From contig JANPLD010000008.1 in the NCBI GenBank assembly GCA_031426355.1, forward strand, positions 1 to 54,862: a DNA stretch of 54,862 nt, written 5' to 3'. Every line of letters begins with the position of its first letter. The first letter of the stretch is position 1. Made by a program: the position numbers and the translations under genes. This DNA comes from JANPLD01 sp031426355 (GTDB taxonomy: Bacteria; Pseudomonadota; Alphaproteobacteria; Rickettsiales; UBA8987). Positions 1 through 8,226 of the stretch are shown one piece after another. Under the pieces are notes generated by a model. That model had not been told where the DNA came from. It saw only the letters and a list, made by a program, of their open reading frames with translations, and ran no database searches.

Positions 1-439
1 CCATCAAGCAGAGGCCTGCTCTTCCTTGCGCTTACCCTTTCAGGATAGTTTCAGCATCCGCTTTAAGCCATATAGAAAACGCCCTTTCCTTTATTAACTG
101 GCGGGAATTATCATTCAGGAAAGCTCCGCCGCCAAGCGCCACAACTTTTTTACTATCAAGGGAGGTTATTTCCCTGATCTTAGTTTCTTCCATTTTACGG
201 AATTCTTTTTCGCCGATATTTTCAAATATCCAGCTGACCGCATGGCCGATATCCCCCTCGATCTCCTGATCAATATCGTAAAAGTCATAACCTATGTTTT
301 TTGCAAGTTTTCTGCCATAAGTGGTTTTGCCGGCACCCATCATCCCCACTAAAACTATAGTGTCGGTTTTTTTGTTATTAGTTTCAGGCAAAGTATATTC
401 CATCTCTTGAAAAATTATAGTCTTGGGATTATTGTGCAA
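1..439 (-). CDS. aroK: Shikimate kinase, partial, with apparent frameshift
   Basis: Shikimate kinase phosphorylates the 3-hydroxyl of shikimate with ATP in the cytoplasmic chorismate pathway. The reading frame shows the Walker A loop GMMGAGKTT, the substrate-binding DIDQEIE, GEKEFRKME and GGGAF segments, in the expected order. The open frame stops at 32 after ETILKG, but a +1 shift of frame immediately continues with RVSARKSRPLLDG, the expected family continuation (R..RPLL). One A appears to be missing in the run read as ctgaaaggg on the minus strand (near 38-40). The gene then leaves the window. Either this is an assembly or sequencing indel or the gene is newly broken. The first Met (439) gives a rather long N-terminal tail before the Walker loop; the Met 12 codons later is also possible. 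Divergent from xerD, as in other alphaproteobacteria. Confidence 0.85.
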
Positions 440-466
440 TTGTATAATTTTAAGGAAAAATAAAAA

Positions 467-595
467 GTGAAAAAATTAATTATTTTACTGGTTTCAGTTT
501 TAGTCATATTTCTGGTTATTTATAAGCTTGATATAAAGCCTGAAGTCAAAGAAGTCCGCAAAGAAATTACAAATGATAAACTCCCTACTAATTGA
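467..595 (+). CDS. Small single-span membrane peptide overlapping xerD
   Basis: A 42-codon frame starts with GTG at 467, preceded by an AAGGA-type ribosome site at 452-456. It encodes a short Lys-rich N-terminus, one hydrophobic helix (about residues 4-19, LIILLVSVLVIFLVIY) and a short charged tail (KPEVKEVRKEI). Its end overlaps the first 23 bases of xerD, which lies in another frame, so the two are likely translationally coupled. I infer a real gene from the ribosome site, the membrane-anchor layout and the overlap. The function is unknown. It could still be a chance frame because it is so short. Confidence 0.5.
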   Translation: MKKLIILLVSVLVIFLVIYKLDIKPEVKEVRKEITNDKLPTN

Positions 596-1523
596 GGATT
601 TTTTAAGCGTATTATCATTTGAGCGTAATGCCTCTAAGAATACTATTGAATCTTACCGGAGAGACCTTAACTTATTGGCGGGGAATCTAAGTGGTAAAGA
701 GCTTTCAGAGATCAATTCAGAAGATTTAAAAAAATTCATAGTAAAAGCGTCCAAAAAATTCAAGGCATCTTCCTTAAGCCGTCTTATATCTTCCACAAGA
801 CAGTTCTTCCTGTATCTGGTAGCGGAAAAGATAATAAAAGCAGATCCATCAAGGTTGCTGGAGCTTCCTAAAAAACCTAAAGCCCTGCCAAAATTCCTCA
901 CTCAAGGTGAGATATCAAGTATCAAAGAGGAAGCGCAGAAACAGATTAAGAAACCCTCTGCAAAAAGGTTACTCGCATTTATTGAGGTGTTATCCTGTTC
1001 AGGGCTTCGTATCTCAGAAGCTATTTCCCTCAAAATAACTGATATACAGAAACTGAACCATGCGGGGAAAGCAAGATACTTTCTTATAGTAAAAGGTAAG
1101 GGCGCTAAGGAAAGGCTTGTTCCTCTGCAGGATTCTTCAATCAATATACTCAATGATTATATTTCAGTTAAGGATATTTTTGCAGGTGAGGGATTAAAAA
1201 ATAAGATGGATAAGAACTGGCTTTTTCCATCTAAAAGAGCGGAAACTGGGCATATAACCCGCCAGCAGGCGGCAAATATAATCAAGGAATATGCTATTGG
1301 GGCAGGTATTGAGCCAAGCAAGATATCACCGCATATATTAAGGCATTCATTTGCGACCAATATATTGGAAAAGGGAATGGATTTGAGGGTTTTACAGGAG
1401 ATACTAGGCCATAGCGATATATCAACTACGCAGGTCTATACCCATACAAACATCTCAAAACTTAAGAGTTTTGTTGAAAATAACCATCCGCTTTCAGGAA
1501 AAAGCCGGAAAAAGATCAGTTAG
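573..1523 (+). CDS. xerD: Tyrosine recombinase XerD
   Basis: A 316-residue site-specific recombinase of the XerC/XerD family, which resolves chromosome dimers at dif during division with FtsK. The N-terminal SAM-like core-binding domain is residues 1-90. The catalytic domain holds Arg146 (SGLRISEA), the beta-hairpin Lys in KGKGAKER (about 174-176), His254 and Arg257 (HILRHSF), His280 (LGHSDISTTQ) and the nucleophile Tyr289. The length is normal. I call XerD rather than XerC because of its position next to aroK, a common alphaproteobacterial arrangement; the sequence alone does not settle this. Its 3' end overlaps the convergent zinc-finger gene by 8 bases. Confidence 0.9.
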   Translation: MINSLLIEDFLSVLSFERNASKNTIESYRRDLNLLAGNLSGKELSEINSEDLKKFIVKASKKFKASSLSRLISSTRQFFLYLVAEKIIKADPSRLLELPKKPKALPKFLTQGEISSIKEEAQKQIKKPSAKRLLAFIEVLSCSGLRISEAISLKITDIQKLNHAGKARYFLIVKGKGAKERLVPLQDSSINILNDYISVKDIFAGEGLKNKMDKNWLFPSKRAETGHITRQQAANIIKEYAIGAGIEPSKISPHILRHSFATNILEKGMDLRVLQEILGHSDISTTQVYTHTNISKLKSFVENNHPLSGKSRKKIS

Positions 1524-1680
1524 CCACCTTAAATACATATTCTCTGCTGCAATAGGGGCAGATGATTATATTGCTGTCTATAGGGAAGGTCAGATACACT
1601 CTAGGATGGCCAAGCGACCCTTTACCGCCGTCACAGGCTACTGTTTCCTTAGATACTTCGATAATCTCAAAACCTGACAT
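1516..1680 (-). CDS. CHCC zinc-finger protein (NDUFS6-like)
   Basis: A 54-residue protein of the zf-CHCC family, related to the zinc-binding C-terminal part of mitochondrial complex I subunit NDUFS6. The signature is clear: ACDGG then LGHPRVYL then CPYCSREYVF, giving the Cys-His-Cys-Cys zinc ligands in order. The start is set at the Met beginning MSGFEIIEV (1680), since the frame upstream has no family-like residues. No good ribosome site is visible. The gene lies antisense to an apparent N-terminal extension of the queE frame and overlaps the end of xerD by 8 bases. The family call is firm. A role at respiratory complex I is known for the mitochondrial relative and only inferred here. Confidence 0.82.
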   Translation of the reverse strand: MSGFEIIEVSKETVACDGGKGSLGHPRVYLTFPIDSNIIICPYCSREYVFKVAN

Positions 1681-1747
1681 TTTAACTAATATATTGTTTA
1701 CGAACAGGCAGAAACTATTAGAATATAAGAAGTTAGTCAATATTCTT

Positions 1748-2425
1748 ATGTTCGGAAAAAATCCTAAAAGACCACCTGAAAAAGGTGATGGCAATATACT
1801 GAAAGTTCAGGAGATATTTGCGACCATACAGGGTGAGGGGCCAAATGCTGGAAGCCCATCAATTTTTATCAGGCTTGGCGGTTGCAATCTTGCCTGTGAT
1901 TTTTGCGATACTGAATTTGAATCATTCACTGAGAAAACTTTAGCTGAGATAGTTGATACTACAAAAAAACTTTCACTGAATTCTAAGAATAAACGTACAT
2001 ATAAACTTGTGGTTATAACTGGTGGAGAGCCGTTTCGACAATCTATAGAAAAATTATGTGAAGAATTACTCAAAGAAAATTTTGCTATCCAAATAGAAAC
2101 CAACGGAACTCTATTCAGGGAAATACCAAAAGAAGTTGAAATAATATGTTCTCCAAAAAATACCGGAAATGGATATGGTAAAATAAGGGGTGATCTGCTC
2201 CAGAGAATAAACGCTTTTAAATTCCTGATATCAAAAAATAATAAGGATTATTCGGAGGTTGCGGAAATAGGCCAGAGTGAATTTGATATTCCCGTATATA
2301 TCCAACCCCTTGATGAGATCGAAAAAAGCGCCAATAGGGAGAATCTGGAATACACCATTAATATGGCGAAGGAAAAAGGCTATAGAATAAGCCTGCAACT
2401 GCACAAGATAATGGATATACCTTAA
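1748..2425 (+). CDS. queE: 7-carboxy-7-deazaguanine synthase
   Basis: A radical-SAM enzyme that turns 6-carboxytetrahydropterin into 7-carboxy-7-deazaguanine on the way to queuosine in tRNA. With ATG at 1748 the protein has 225 residues. The GEG substrate segment is at 29-31, and the cluster-binding cysteines 46, 50 and 53 (CNLACDFC) follow the CX3CX2C spacing. TGGEP, the SAM-binding GGE motif, follows near residue 100. The frame is open upstream to 1562, but that part is Pro/Ser-rich, unlike the family, and lies over the minus-strand zinc-finger gene, so I reject it. No other queuosine gene is in the window. It ends three bases before the convergent recG stop. Confidence 0.93.
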   Translation: MFGKNPKRPPEKGDGNILKVQEIFATIQGEGPNAGSPSIFIRLGGCNLACDFCDTEFESFTEKTLAEIVDTTKKLSLNSKNKRTYKLVVITGGEPFRQSIEKLCEELLKENFAIQIETNGTLFREIPKEVEIICSPKNTGNGYGKIRGDLLQRINAFKFLISKNNKDYSEVAEIGQSEFDIPVYIQPLDEIEKSANRENLEYTINMAKEKGYRISLQLHKIMDIP

Positions 2426-2428
2426 ATT

Positions 2429-4561
2429 CTAAGCTGCCAGTAATTTTATCTGCTGGTCATATTCAAAGAGATAGAGAAGGGTTCTAAGAGCTTGTCCGCG
2501 TTCTGATTTAAGCTCAGGGTCTTTCTCAAGGATCATTTTAACATCATCACGCGCGGCAAATAGTAGCTCCTTATGCGCGGGAAGTTCAGCAAGGTCATAT
2601 TCAGGGAAACCGCTTTGTTTAGTGCCTAGTAAATCTCCTATACCGCGCAAAGCCATATCTTCTTCAGCGATCTTAAAGCCATCATCTGTTTCCCTTAAGA
2701 CATTTAATCTTTTGATGGAATTTTCCCCGGAAGAATTTCCATAAAGCAGAATGCAATTCGATTTTTTGGCGCCCCTGCCAACACGTCCGCGGAGCTGGTG
2801 AAGTTGCGCAAGACCGAATTTCTCAGCATTTTCTATTATCATTATTGTTGCGTTGGGAATATTCACGCCAACTTCAATTACGGTAGTTGCCACTAGAATC
2901 TTGGTTTTTTTATTCAGAAAGTCAGCGATAGCTTTGTTCTTATCTTCCGATTTCATTTTGCCATGTACTATCCCTACTTTTGAGCCAAATTTTTTTTGCA
3001 AATATTCAAAACGTTCTTCAACAGAAATTATTTTTTCCTTCTCATCAGCAAATTCTTCTTCCAACTTGGAAACAAGCGGGCATACCCAGTAAACCTGATT
3101 ATCATCTTCTATAGTTCTGGTAATTCCTGATATAACATCTTCAATTTTATTGGTGGATATCATCCTTGTTTCGATCTTCTGCCTGCCTGCCGGTTTTTCC
3201 TTAAGTAACGAGATTTCCATATCGCCGTATAAGGTCATAGATAAAGTTCTTGGGATCGGCGTTGCGGACATTAATAGAATATCGGTTTTCTGGCCTTTAT
3301 CGGAAAACTGCATGCGCTGGCGAACGCCGAACCTGTGCTGCTCATCTATTATTATAAGGCCGAGCTTTTTAAATATTACCCTATCCTGAAATAGCGCGTG
3401 GGTGCCGATAACTATATTTATTTTTCCGCTCTCAATTTCAGGAAGTATCTGCTTTCTTATATTTTCTTTGGTGCTGCCAGAGAGCAGAGTTACTGAAAGA
3501 TAGGCTGATATATCATTCTTTTCTATTACGCTTAGCAGCCATTCATATTGCTGTTTTGCCAGAATTTCTGTCGGCGCCATGAAGGCGGCCTGATAACCTG
3601 ATTCAACCGATTTTATCATGGCGAGGATGGCAAGAACGGTTTTACCGCTGCCTACATCGCCCTGTATCAGGCGGAACATCCTATTCTCACTTTCCATGTC
3701 AGAGAATATCTCTTTCAGTATTTCTTTCTGGTTTTCGGTGAGTTTAAATCCTAGAACTTTCAGGAAGTTTCGGGCAAGTTCATTGGGAGAAGTTTGGGAA
3801 TTGCCTTTCTGCTTAGTGATATTCCTTCTGGTAAGCGCCATTGCCAGCTGGCTTGCAAGTAACTCATCATAGGCAAGGCGCAGCCGGTAAGGGCTTTCCA
3901 GTAAAACATCTGCGGAAGATTTTGGGTTATGTATCTTTGAAATCGTATCTTTAAAATCCAGCCATTTATTCTGCTTTTTAAAACTTTCGTCGAGCCATTC
4001 AGTAAATTCCGGCAGTTGCGTTAAGCAGCTATTTATTATCTTATGCATTATCTTTGAAGATATGCCTGCGGTAAGTGGGTAAACGGGTTCTGATTCCGGT
4101 ATCTTATCAATATCATTTGCAGGCATGATATATTTTGGGTGGATGATCTGGAATCTATCCAGATATCTTTCTGCGATCCCTGCAACTGCAATATTCTTAC
4201 CAATCTGAAACTGGGATTTTATATAACGATGGTCGACATTGAAATAGACGATATCGATTGGTTTCGCATTCTGGGTGCAATGTATGCGGTATATATTTTT
4301 ATTCCATTTGGGTATTGATTCAACCTCTTCAACTTGCAGTTTAAGTATAACGTTCCTATCTTTGATATTAGGGCTGATATCCGGGTTTTTTATGCGCGTG
4401 ATAATGTTGATCGGGGTGTGGAATATCAAATCCTTAACAACAATATTCCTGTGAAAATCCCTTTTTATCAGCAGATTTGCTAGTAATGATTGCAGTTTCG
4501 GGCCAATACCCTTAACTTTATCAACTGATACGAAGAAATAATTTAATATCTGCGGGCGCAC
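2429..4561 (-). CDS. recG: ATP-dependent DNA helicase RecG
   Basis: A 710-residue superfamily 2 helicase that reverses stalled forks and branch-migrates Holliday junctions. The N-terminal wedge domain (about residues 15-230) has a helix-hairpin-helix-like VKGIGPKL and an OB fold. Helicase motifs follow: Walker A GDVGSGKT at 301-308, DEQHRFG near 405, LLMSATPIPRTL, and motif VI LHQLRGRVGRG. The C-terminal conserved FPEYDLAELP segment is present. The start codon is GTG at 4561, inferred because it begins the family-like N-terminus. It is convergent with queE with almost no gap and divergent from the methyltransferase. RecG works alongside ruvCAB, found later in this window. Confidence 0.96.
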   Translation of the reverse strand: MRPQILNYFFVSVDKVKGIGPKLQSLLANLLIKRDFHRNIVVKDLIFHTPINIITRIKNPDISPNIKDRNVILKLQVEEVESIPKWNKNIYRIHCTQNAKPIDIVYFNVDHRYIKSQFQIGKNIAVAGIAERYLDRFQIIHPKYIMPANDIDKIPESEPVYPLTAGISSKIMHKIINSCLTQLPEFTEWLDESFKKQNKWLDFKDTISKIHNPKSSADVLLESPYRLRLAYDELLASQLAMALTRRNITKQKGNSQTSPNELARNFLKVLGFKLTENQKEILKEIFSDMESENRMFRLIQGDVGSGKTVLAILAMIKSVESGYQAAFMAPTEILAKQQYEWLLSVIEKNDISAYLSVTLLSGSTKENIRKQILPEIESGKINIVIGTHALFQDRVIFKKLGLIIIDEQHRFGVRQRMQFSDKGQKTDILLMSATPIPRTLSMTLYGDMEISLLKEKPAGRQKIETRMISTNKIEDVISGITRTIEDDNQVYWVCPLVSKLEEEFADEKEKIISVEERFEYLQKKFGSKVGIVHGKMKSEDKNKAIADFLNKKTKILVATTVIEVGVNIPNATIMIIENAEKFGLAQLHQLRGRVGRGAKKSNCILLYGNSSGENSIKRLNVLRETDDGFKIAEEDMALRGIGDLLGTKQSGFPEYDLAELPAHKELLFAARDDVKMILEKDPELKSERGQALRTLLYLFEYDQQIKLLAA

Positions 4562-4606
4562 GTTACTGTATTTTGTTAATATATTTTTACAGGTTGGAGC
4601 ATCAAT

Positions 4607-5530
4607 ATGAAAGGGGAATTTAAAAATTGCATCCTTTGCGGTAGTCAGGAAAAAAAATTACTGAGTGAGATCAAGCTTGCCACTGGAAAAGTCAGGAAGC
4701 TTATATGCGCCGGGTGCGGGCTTATAAATTCTGACCCTATAATTAATCAGGAAAAACCACCAAAGCCCGGTAACAGAAGAGTTGTCAGGAATTCAAGAGT
4801 GGCAGCTAAAAGACTGAAGAAAATACTTAATTATAAAACGGAAGGTAAATTACTTTATATAAGCGCTTCTTATGGCGTATTTGCCTATTTTGCTAAAAGG
4901 CTGGGGTTTGATGTCCTTGGGCTTAACCCTGATGAGAATTTAAGTACATTTGGCCGTGAAGTTCTGGAAACGCATATGATTACCGGAGACTTGGGCAATA
5001 CTAATTTCCCTGAATATTATTTTGATATAATTGCGGCTTACAACTCGCTTGATAAGGTTCGTAACCCTCTTGATTCACTGATCATGATCAATAAATCCCT
5101 CAAGAATGGTGGGCTAATATTTATTGAGATAGATGATGTGGAACTCAAAGATAAATCCCCTCAGAGGATAACTAATTCCAACTATTATTTTAATGCCGAA
5201 ACCCTGAAATGGTTACTTTTTAAAACCGGGTTTGAGATACTGGATGATAAGGAAAATTCAACTTCACTGGTTGCAAAAAAAGTATCAAGTCCGAGGGATA
5301 TAACTATCCCATTGCCTGAGAATTATGAGAGGCTTTATCATAAGCTCAGTAATTACAGCAGCTTCAATTATTATAAAACCAAAATTCCTTACGTTAAATT
5401 CTTTGAGAAGAATAAGAAATATTTGTCTGATCTTTTCAGCGGCTTATTTGCTATGGATACCAAAGCTTTAGTAGAAAGGAATTTTAAAAAATATTTCCCC
5501 GGATCTACTGAGCCATCATCGCAGGATTAA
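4607..5530 (+). CDS. Zinc-ribbon SAM-dependent methyltransferase, unknown substrate
   Basis: A 307-residue protein. The N-terminus has two CxxC knuckles (Cys8/Cys11 and Cys34/Cys37, CAGCG), like the zinc-binding domain found before many class I methyltransferases. Residues about 80-215 look like a degenerate Rossmann methyltransferase: motif I is read as YISASYGVFAYFAKRLG, where the usual GxGxG is not intact, followed by FDIIAAYNSLDKV and LKNGGLIFIEI (motifs IV and V). The C-terminus is basic and Tyr-rich. Related proteins act on sugars or lipids, but the substrate cannot be read here. Its last 26 bases overlap the convergent tolA. Confidence 0.72.
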   Translation: MKGEFKNCILCGSQEKKLLSEIKLATGKVRKLICAGCGLINSDPIINQEKPPKPGNRRVVRNSRVAAKRLKKILNYKTEGKLLYISASYGVFAYFAKRLGFDVLGLNPDENLSTFGREVLETHMITGDLGNTNFPEYYFDIIAAYNSLDKVRNPLDSLIMINKSLKNGGLIFIEIDDVELKDKSPQRITNSNYYFNAETLKWLLFKTGFEILDDKENSTSLVAKKVSSPRDITIPLPENYERLYHKLSNYSSFNYYKTKIPYVKFFEKNKKYLSDLFSGLFAMDTKALVERNFKKYFPGSTEPSSQD

Positions 5531-6497
5531 AGAGGAATTCTATTTCCTTCCAGAATTTATATTTGTCTGTCGGCAGGCCCTGCAGAGGCGAGCATTCTTT
5601 TACTGCCCACACGGCGCTGTCAGCAAGAACGCGGTAGATATTATCGCTATTATAAAGGCCGGTATCCATTATTTTTACTTGCAGAACATTACCTGTGCTG
5701 TCGAGTGATATATATAGGCGCACCTGCATGTCTTGAACTTCTTTTGCGCCTATAGGGATAGACCAGCAGCGGGTTATCTGGGATTGTATCTTCTGCATAA
5801 GGTCGCGTGCAAAGGCTTCGTCAGCTGCTGCATCTTCTGCCTGAGTTTGTGCCTGAGCGACGGGCTGCGTTACAACAGGTTCTGCTTTTGGTTTTTCTTT
5901 ATCTATTGTGTTAAACAGTTCATCAAGGCTCTCTTCTTTCTTTTCAAGATCCTTAAGTAGTGATTTTTTACCGGCCTGTTCTTCCTTGTCTTTATTTACT
6001 TCCTGCTTTTTAACTATATCCGGTTTCGGTTCAGGTTTTTCTTTCACCTCATCTTTCTTGATGGAAGGGAGGTCGGTTTTTTTAGGCTGCGGGGCTTCTT
6101 CCGCTTTTTTCTTTTCTATGGCTTCCTGCTTAACAGGTTTCGGTTTTTCTGCGGCGGGCTTTGGCTCAATTGGTTTCGGTTTAGGCTTCTCGATCTTTTT
6201 AGGTGGTGTTGGCGGCACAGGTTTAGCAACCTGCTGCTTTGCCTGTGGCACAGCGTTTGGTTTTATCTGATCTGAAAGCGGCATTATATCAACAGTGATA
6301 GTGGTAACCGGCTTGATAGGTTTCGAGCAAGAAGGGATGGCGCCTGAAAAGCCAAGAAATATAAAAATATGAAGGATGATGGATTTAGTTATATGAGGGC
6401 TGCGGCCGGATTTATTGCGCAGGAATTCAAAAAAATCACTAGCAAGATTAGTGATCTTATTTGTTCTGGTAAAAAAATTTGCAGGCGCGGCTGACAC
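5505..6497 (-). CDS. tolA: TolA-like envelope energy transducer
   Basis: A 330-residue inner-membrane protein that couples the proton-driven TolQR motor to the outer membrane during division. A basic cytoplasmic N-terminus precedes one membrane helix (about residues 40-57). A long Lys/Pro/Glu-rich linker (about 70-210) would span the periplasm. The C-terminal domain (about 225-325) carries the TolA/TonB-type pattern with QITRCW, VRLYISLDSTGNV and a paired Cys (KECSPL). It is the last gene of a tolQ-tolR-tolA set, 22 bases after tolR. The usual tolB and pal do not follow; the next gene is convergent, and the 3' ends overlap by 26 bases. Confidence 0.88.
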   Translation of the reverse strand: MSAAPANFFTRTNKITNLASDFFEFLRNKSGRSPHITKSIILHIFIFLGFSGAIPSCSKPIKPVTTITVDIMPLSDQIKPNAVPQAKQQVAKPVPPTPPKKIEKPKPKPIEPKPAAEKPKPVKQEAIEKKKAEEAPQPKKTDLPSIKKDEVKEKPEPKPDIVKKQEVNKDKEEQAGKKSLLKDLEKKEESLDELFNTIDKEKPKAEPVVTQPVAQAQTQAEDAAADEAFARDLMQKIQSQITRCWSIPIGAKEVQDMQVRLYISLDSTGNVLQVKIMDTGLYNSDNIYRVLADSAVWAVKECSPLQGLPTDKYKFWKEIEFLFNPAMMAQ

Positions 6498-6519
6498 TAT
6501 TTAACTGATCCGGTTTATA

Positions 6520-6984
6520 TTATTTTAGCGGTTCTTGTTTGCGTGGTTGCGTAACTAATCCAACCCTTGAAAAACCAGCTTCGTTAATGGCTGAAATAGT
6601 GCTTATCACAAAGCCGTAAGAAGTATCTTTATCGCCCTTAACATAAATGTGGGCTTGGGTGTTTTCCTTAGTTACTTCACGAAGTTTACCTGCAAGTTCA
6701 GGAAGGGTGATCTTATCTTTCTGGATGTAGATATTACCACTCTTATCAACCAGCACCTGAATCGGTTCGTCTTCCTTCTTATTTTCCAGCTGGGAAACAT
6801 TGGATTCAGGAAGGTTAACTTTTATCCCGGTAGACATTAAAGGAGCTGTTACCATAAAGATGATGAGCAATACTAACATTACATCCACCATCGGCGTAAC
6901 GTTTATCTCACTCATCAGATTGGATGATCTGCGAGTGCGGTAATTATTCCTGCCTTTTTGTGCTTGGTGTAAAACTGCGGCCAT
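6520..6984 (-). CDS. tolR: Tol-Pal system motor protein TolR
   Basis: A 154-residue ExbD/TolR protein. An N-terminal cytoplasmic tail leads to INVTPMVDVMLVLLIIFMV, where Asp34 is the conserved membrane carboxylate that takes the proton. The periplasmic domain (about 55-145) has the usual IYIQKDKITLPEL and IYVKGDKDTSYGFV pattern. It lies between tolQ and tolA on the same strand with short gaps (17 and 22 bases), consistent with one transcript. Assignment to TolR rather than ExbD rests on the following TolA-type gene. Confidence 0.93.
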   Translation of the reverse strand: MAAVLHQAQKGRNNYRTRRSSNLMSEINVTPMVDVMLVLLIIFMVTAPLMSTGIKVNLPESNVSQLENKKEDEPIQVLVDKSGNIYIQKDKITLPELAGKLREVTKENTQAHIYVKGDKDTSYGFVISTISAINEAGFSRVGLVTQPRKQEPLK

Positions 6985-7001
6985 AAAAAATTATTTTTAA
7001 A

Positions 7002-7772
7002 TTATTCGAATTCCCTGTCGATATAGATAACAAGCTCATCAATAAAATCATCAATGTCATGGGAAACTTTAGAGATCTCGCCGTTGAATTTGTTATAGAA
7101 TATTACCGCCGGTATCGCGGCAAATAAACCGATAGCCGTTGCGAATAATGCTTCTGCAATACCTGGCGCAACAACTGCAAGGCTGGTGTTCTGGGTAACT
7201 GCGATATTCTGGAAGGCATTCATGATACCCCATACTGTACCGAATAATCCGAGGAATGGGCCTGCTGAACCAACCGTTGCGAGGAAAGGAATATTCTTTT
7301 CGATGAAATTAAGCTCCCTCATGGAAGCGTTCATAAGAGCGCGTTCTGCACGTTTCATTGGCCTTCTTTTACCTTTTTTCTCATAACATTCGAACATGCC
7401 GGCAACGAATATCCTCGACATAGGGTTTTCATTCTTGTCTTTCATTTCATAGTAGAATTCTTCCATGGTTTTTCCGCCTCTTCCTTCCCAGAAAAGATTC
7501 AGGAAAGATGCCATTTTTTTGCGTGAGCTGGAAATGAGAGCGAATTTCTGGAAAATAATGGTCCAGCATGCGATTGAAGCAACGATCAGAAGAAGCATTA
7601 CGCCCTGAACTACAAAATCAGCCTGCATGAAAAGATTCATAAAGCTTAAATCATTTGCAGATGACATTCCAGTAATTTGTTCTGATGCAACATTCTGGAT
7701 CGGCGCAGTTATGGTTTCGTTTGTTTGTGTAGTAACTGCTTGTGTAGGTATGACGGTTTTTTCCTGAGGCAT
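7002..7772 (-). CDS. tolQ: Tol-Pal system motor protein TolQ
   Basis: A MotA/TolQ/ExbB proton-channel protein with three membrane helices: about residues 55-75, 160-185 and 200-220. The conserved FLATVGSAGPFLGLFGTVWG and GIAEALFATAIGLFAAIPAV segments are the channel helices. At 256 residues the frame has an unusual N-terminal tail of about 35 Thr/Gln-rich residues before MSSANDLSF. The Met at 7667 would give a length closer to the family, and neither start has a good ribosome site, so the start is uncertain. First gene of the tolQRA run. Confidence 0.93.
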   Translation of the reverse strand: MPQEKTVIPTQAVTTQTNETITAPIQNVASEQITGMSSANDLSFMNLFMQADFVVQGVMLLLIVASIACWTIIFQKFALISSSRKKMASFLNLFWEGRGGKTMEEFYYEMKDKNENPMSRIFVAGMFECYEKKGKRRPMKRAERALMNASMRELNFIEKNIPFLATVGSAGPFLGLFGTVWGIMNAFQNIAVTQNTSLAVVAPGIAEALFATAIGLFAAIPAVIFYNKFNGEISKVSHDIDDFIDELVIYIDREFE

Positions 7773-7845
7773 TTTAATGCTTATTTGTTGATGGTGATGA
7801 TTTAGAGCTTTTTTGAGTCTGTATCAACTAGAATCAAAAATAATT

Positions 7846-8223
7846 TTACACAGCAATTAATATCGCGGAAACATTCCTGCCTTCGGAAAGAAGCACATTA
7901 TAAGTTCTGCACGCTGCGCCGGTGTTCATATACTCTATGGAAATTTTCTTGGCGCGAATAATTTTTTCAACGCTGCTGTTGAGGAATTCGCTTTTTGTTC
8001 CAAAGCCTACGAGTAATATTTCAGTTGATGCTATCTCACTTTCTATTTTTGAAAAAACTTCTTCAGTGAAATTCTCAATCGCAGGAATATTTAATTCTGT
8101 AACATTATCTGTTGTCAGGAATATTGAGGTAGGGAATTTTTCTCCGCTGATCTGGAATCCGCCAGCACCATAGGTTTCAATCTGTTTTTTATTTTTTGGA
8201 ATTAATGGGGTTATGTCCTGCAT
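7846..8223 (-). CDS. Mth938-like domain protein (DUF498, NDUFAF3-like)
   Basis: A 125-residue protein of the Mth938/DUF498 family, whose mitochondrial member NDUFAF3 helps assemble complex I. The family C-terminus is plain: MNTGAACRTYNVLLSEGR followed by a hydrophobic end. The middle LLVGFGTKSEF segment also fits. It starts 3 bases after gltX ends on the same strand, so the two are probably co-transcribed. The bacterial function is not established; a link to membrane or respiratory assembly is inference. Confidence 0.85.
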   Translation of the reverse strand: MQDITPLIPKNKKQIETYGAGGFQISGEKFPTSIFLTTDNVTELNIPAIENFTEEVFSKIESEIASTEILLVGFGTKSEFLNSSVEKIIRAKKISIEYMNTGAACRTYNVLLSEGRNVSAILIAV

Positions 8224-8226
8224 AAA

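Noticed and set aside
1562..1747. N-terminal extension of queE
   Set aside because: The added 62 residues are not family-like and lie opposite a zinc-finger gene with a clear motif; ATG 1748 fits the family start.
5908..6270. Gly/Phe/Ser-rich frame opposite tolA
   Set aside because: It arises from the Lys/Pro-rich linker read in the opposite strand; it has no independent support.
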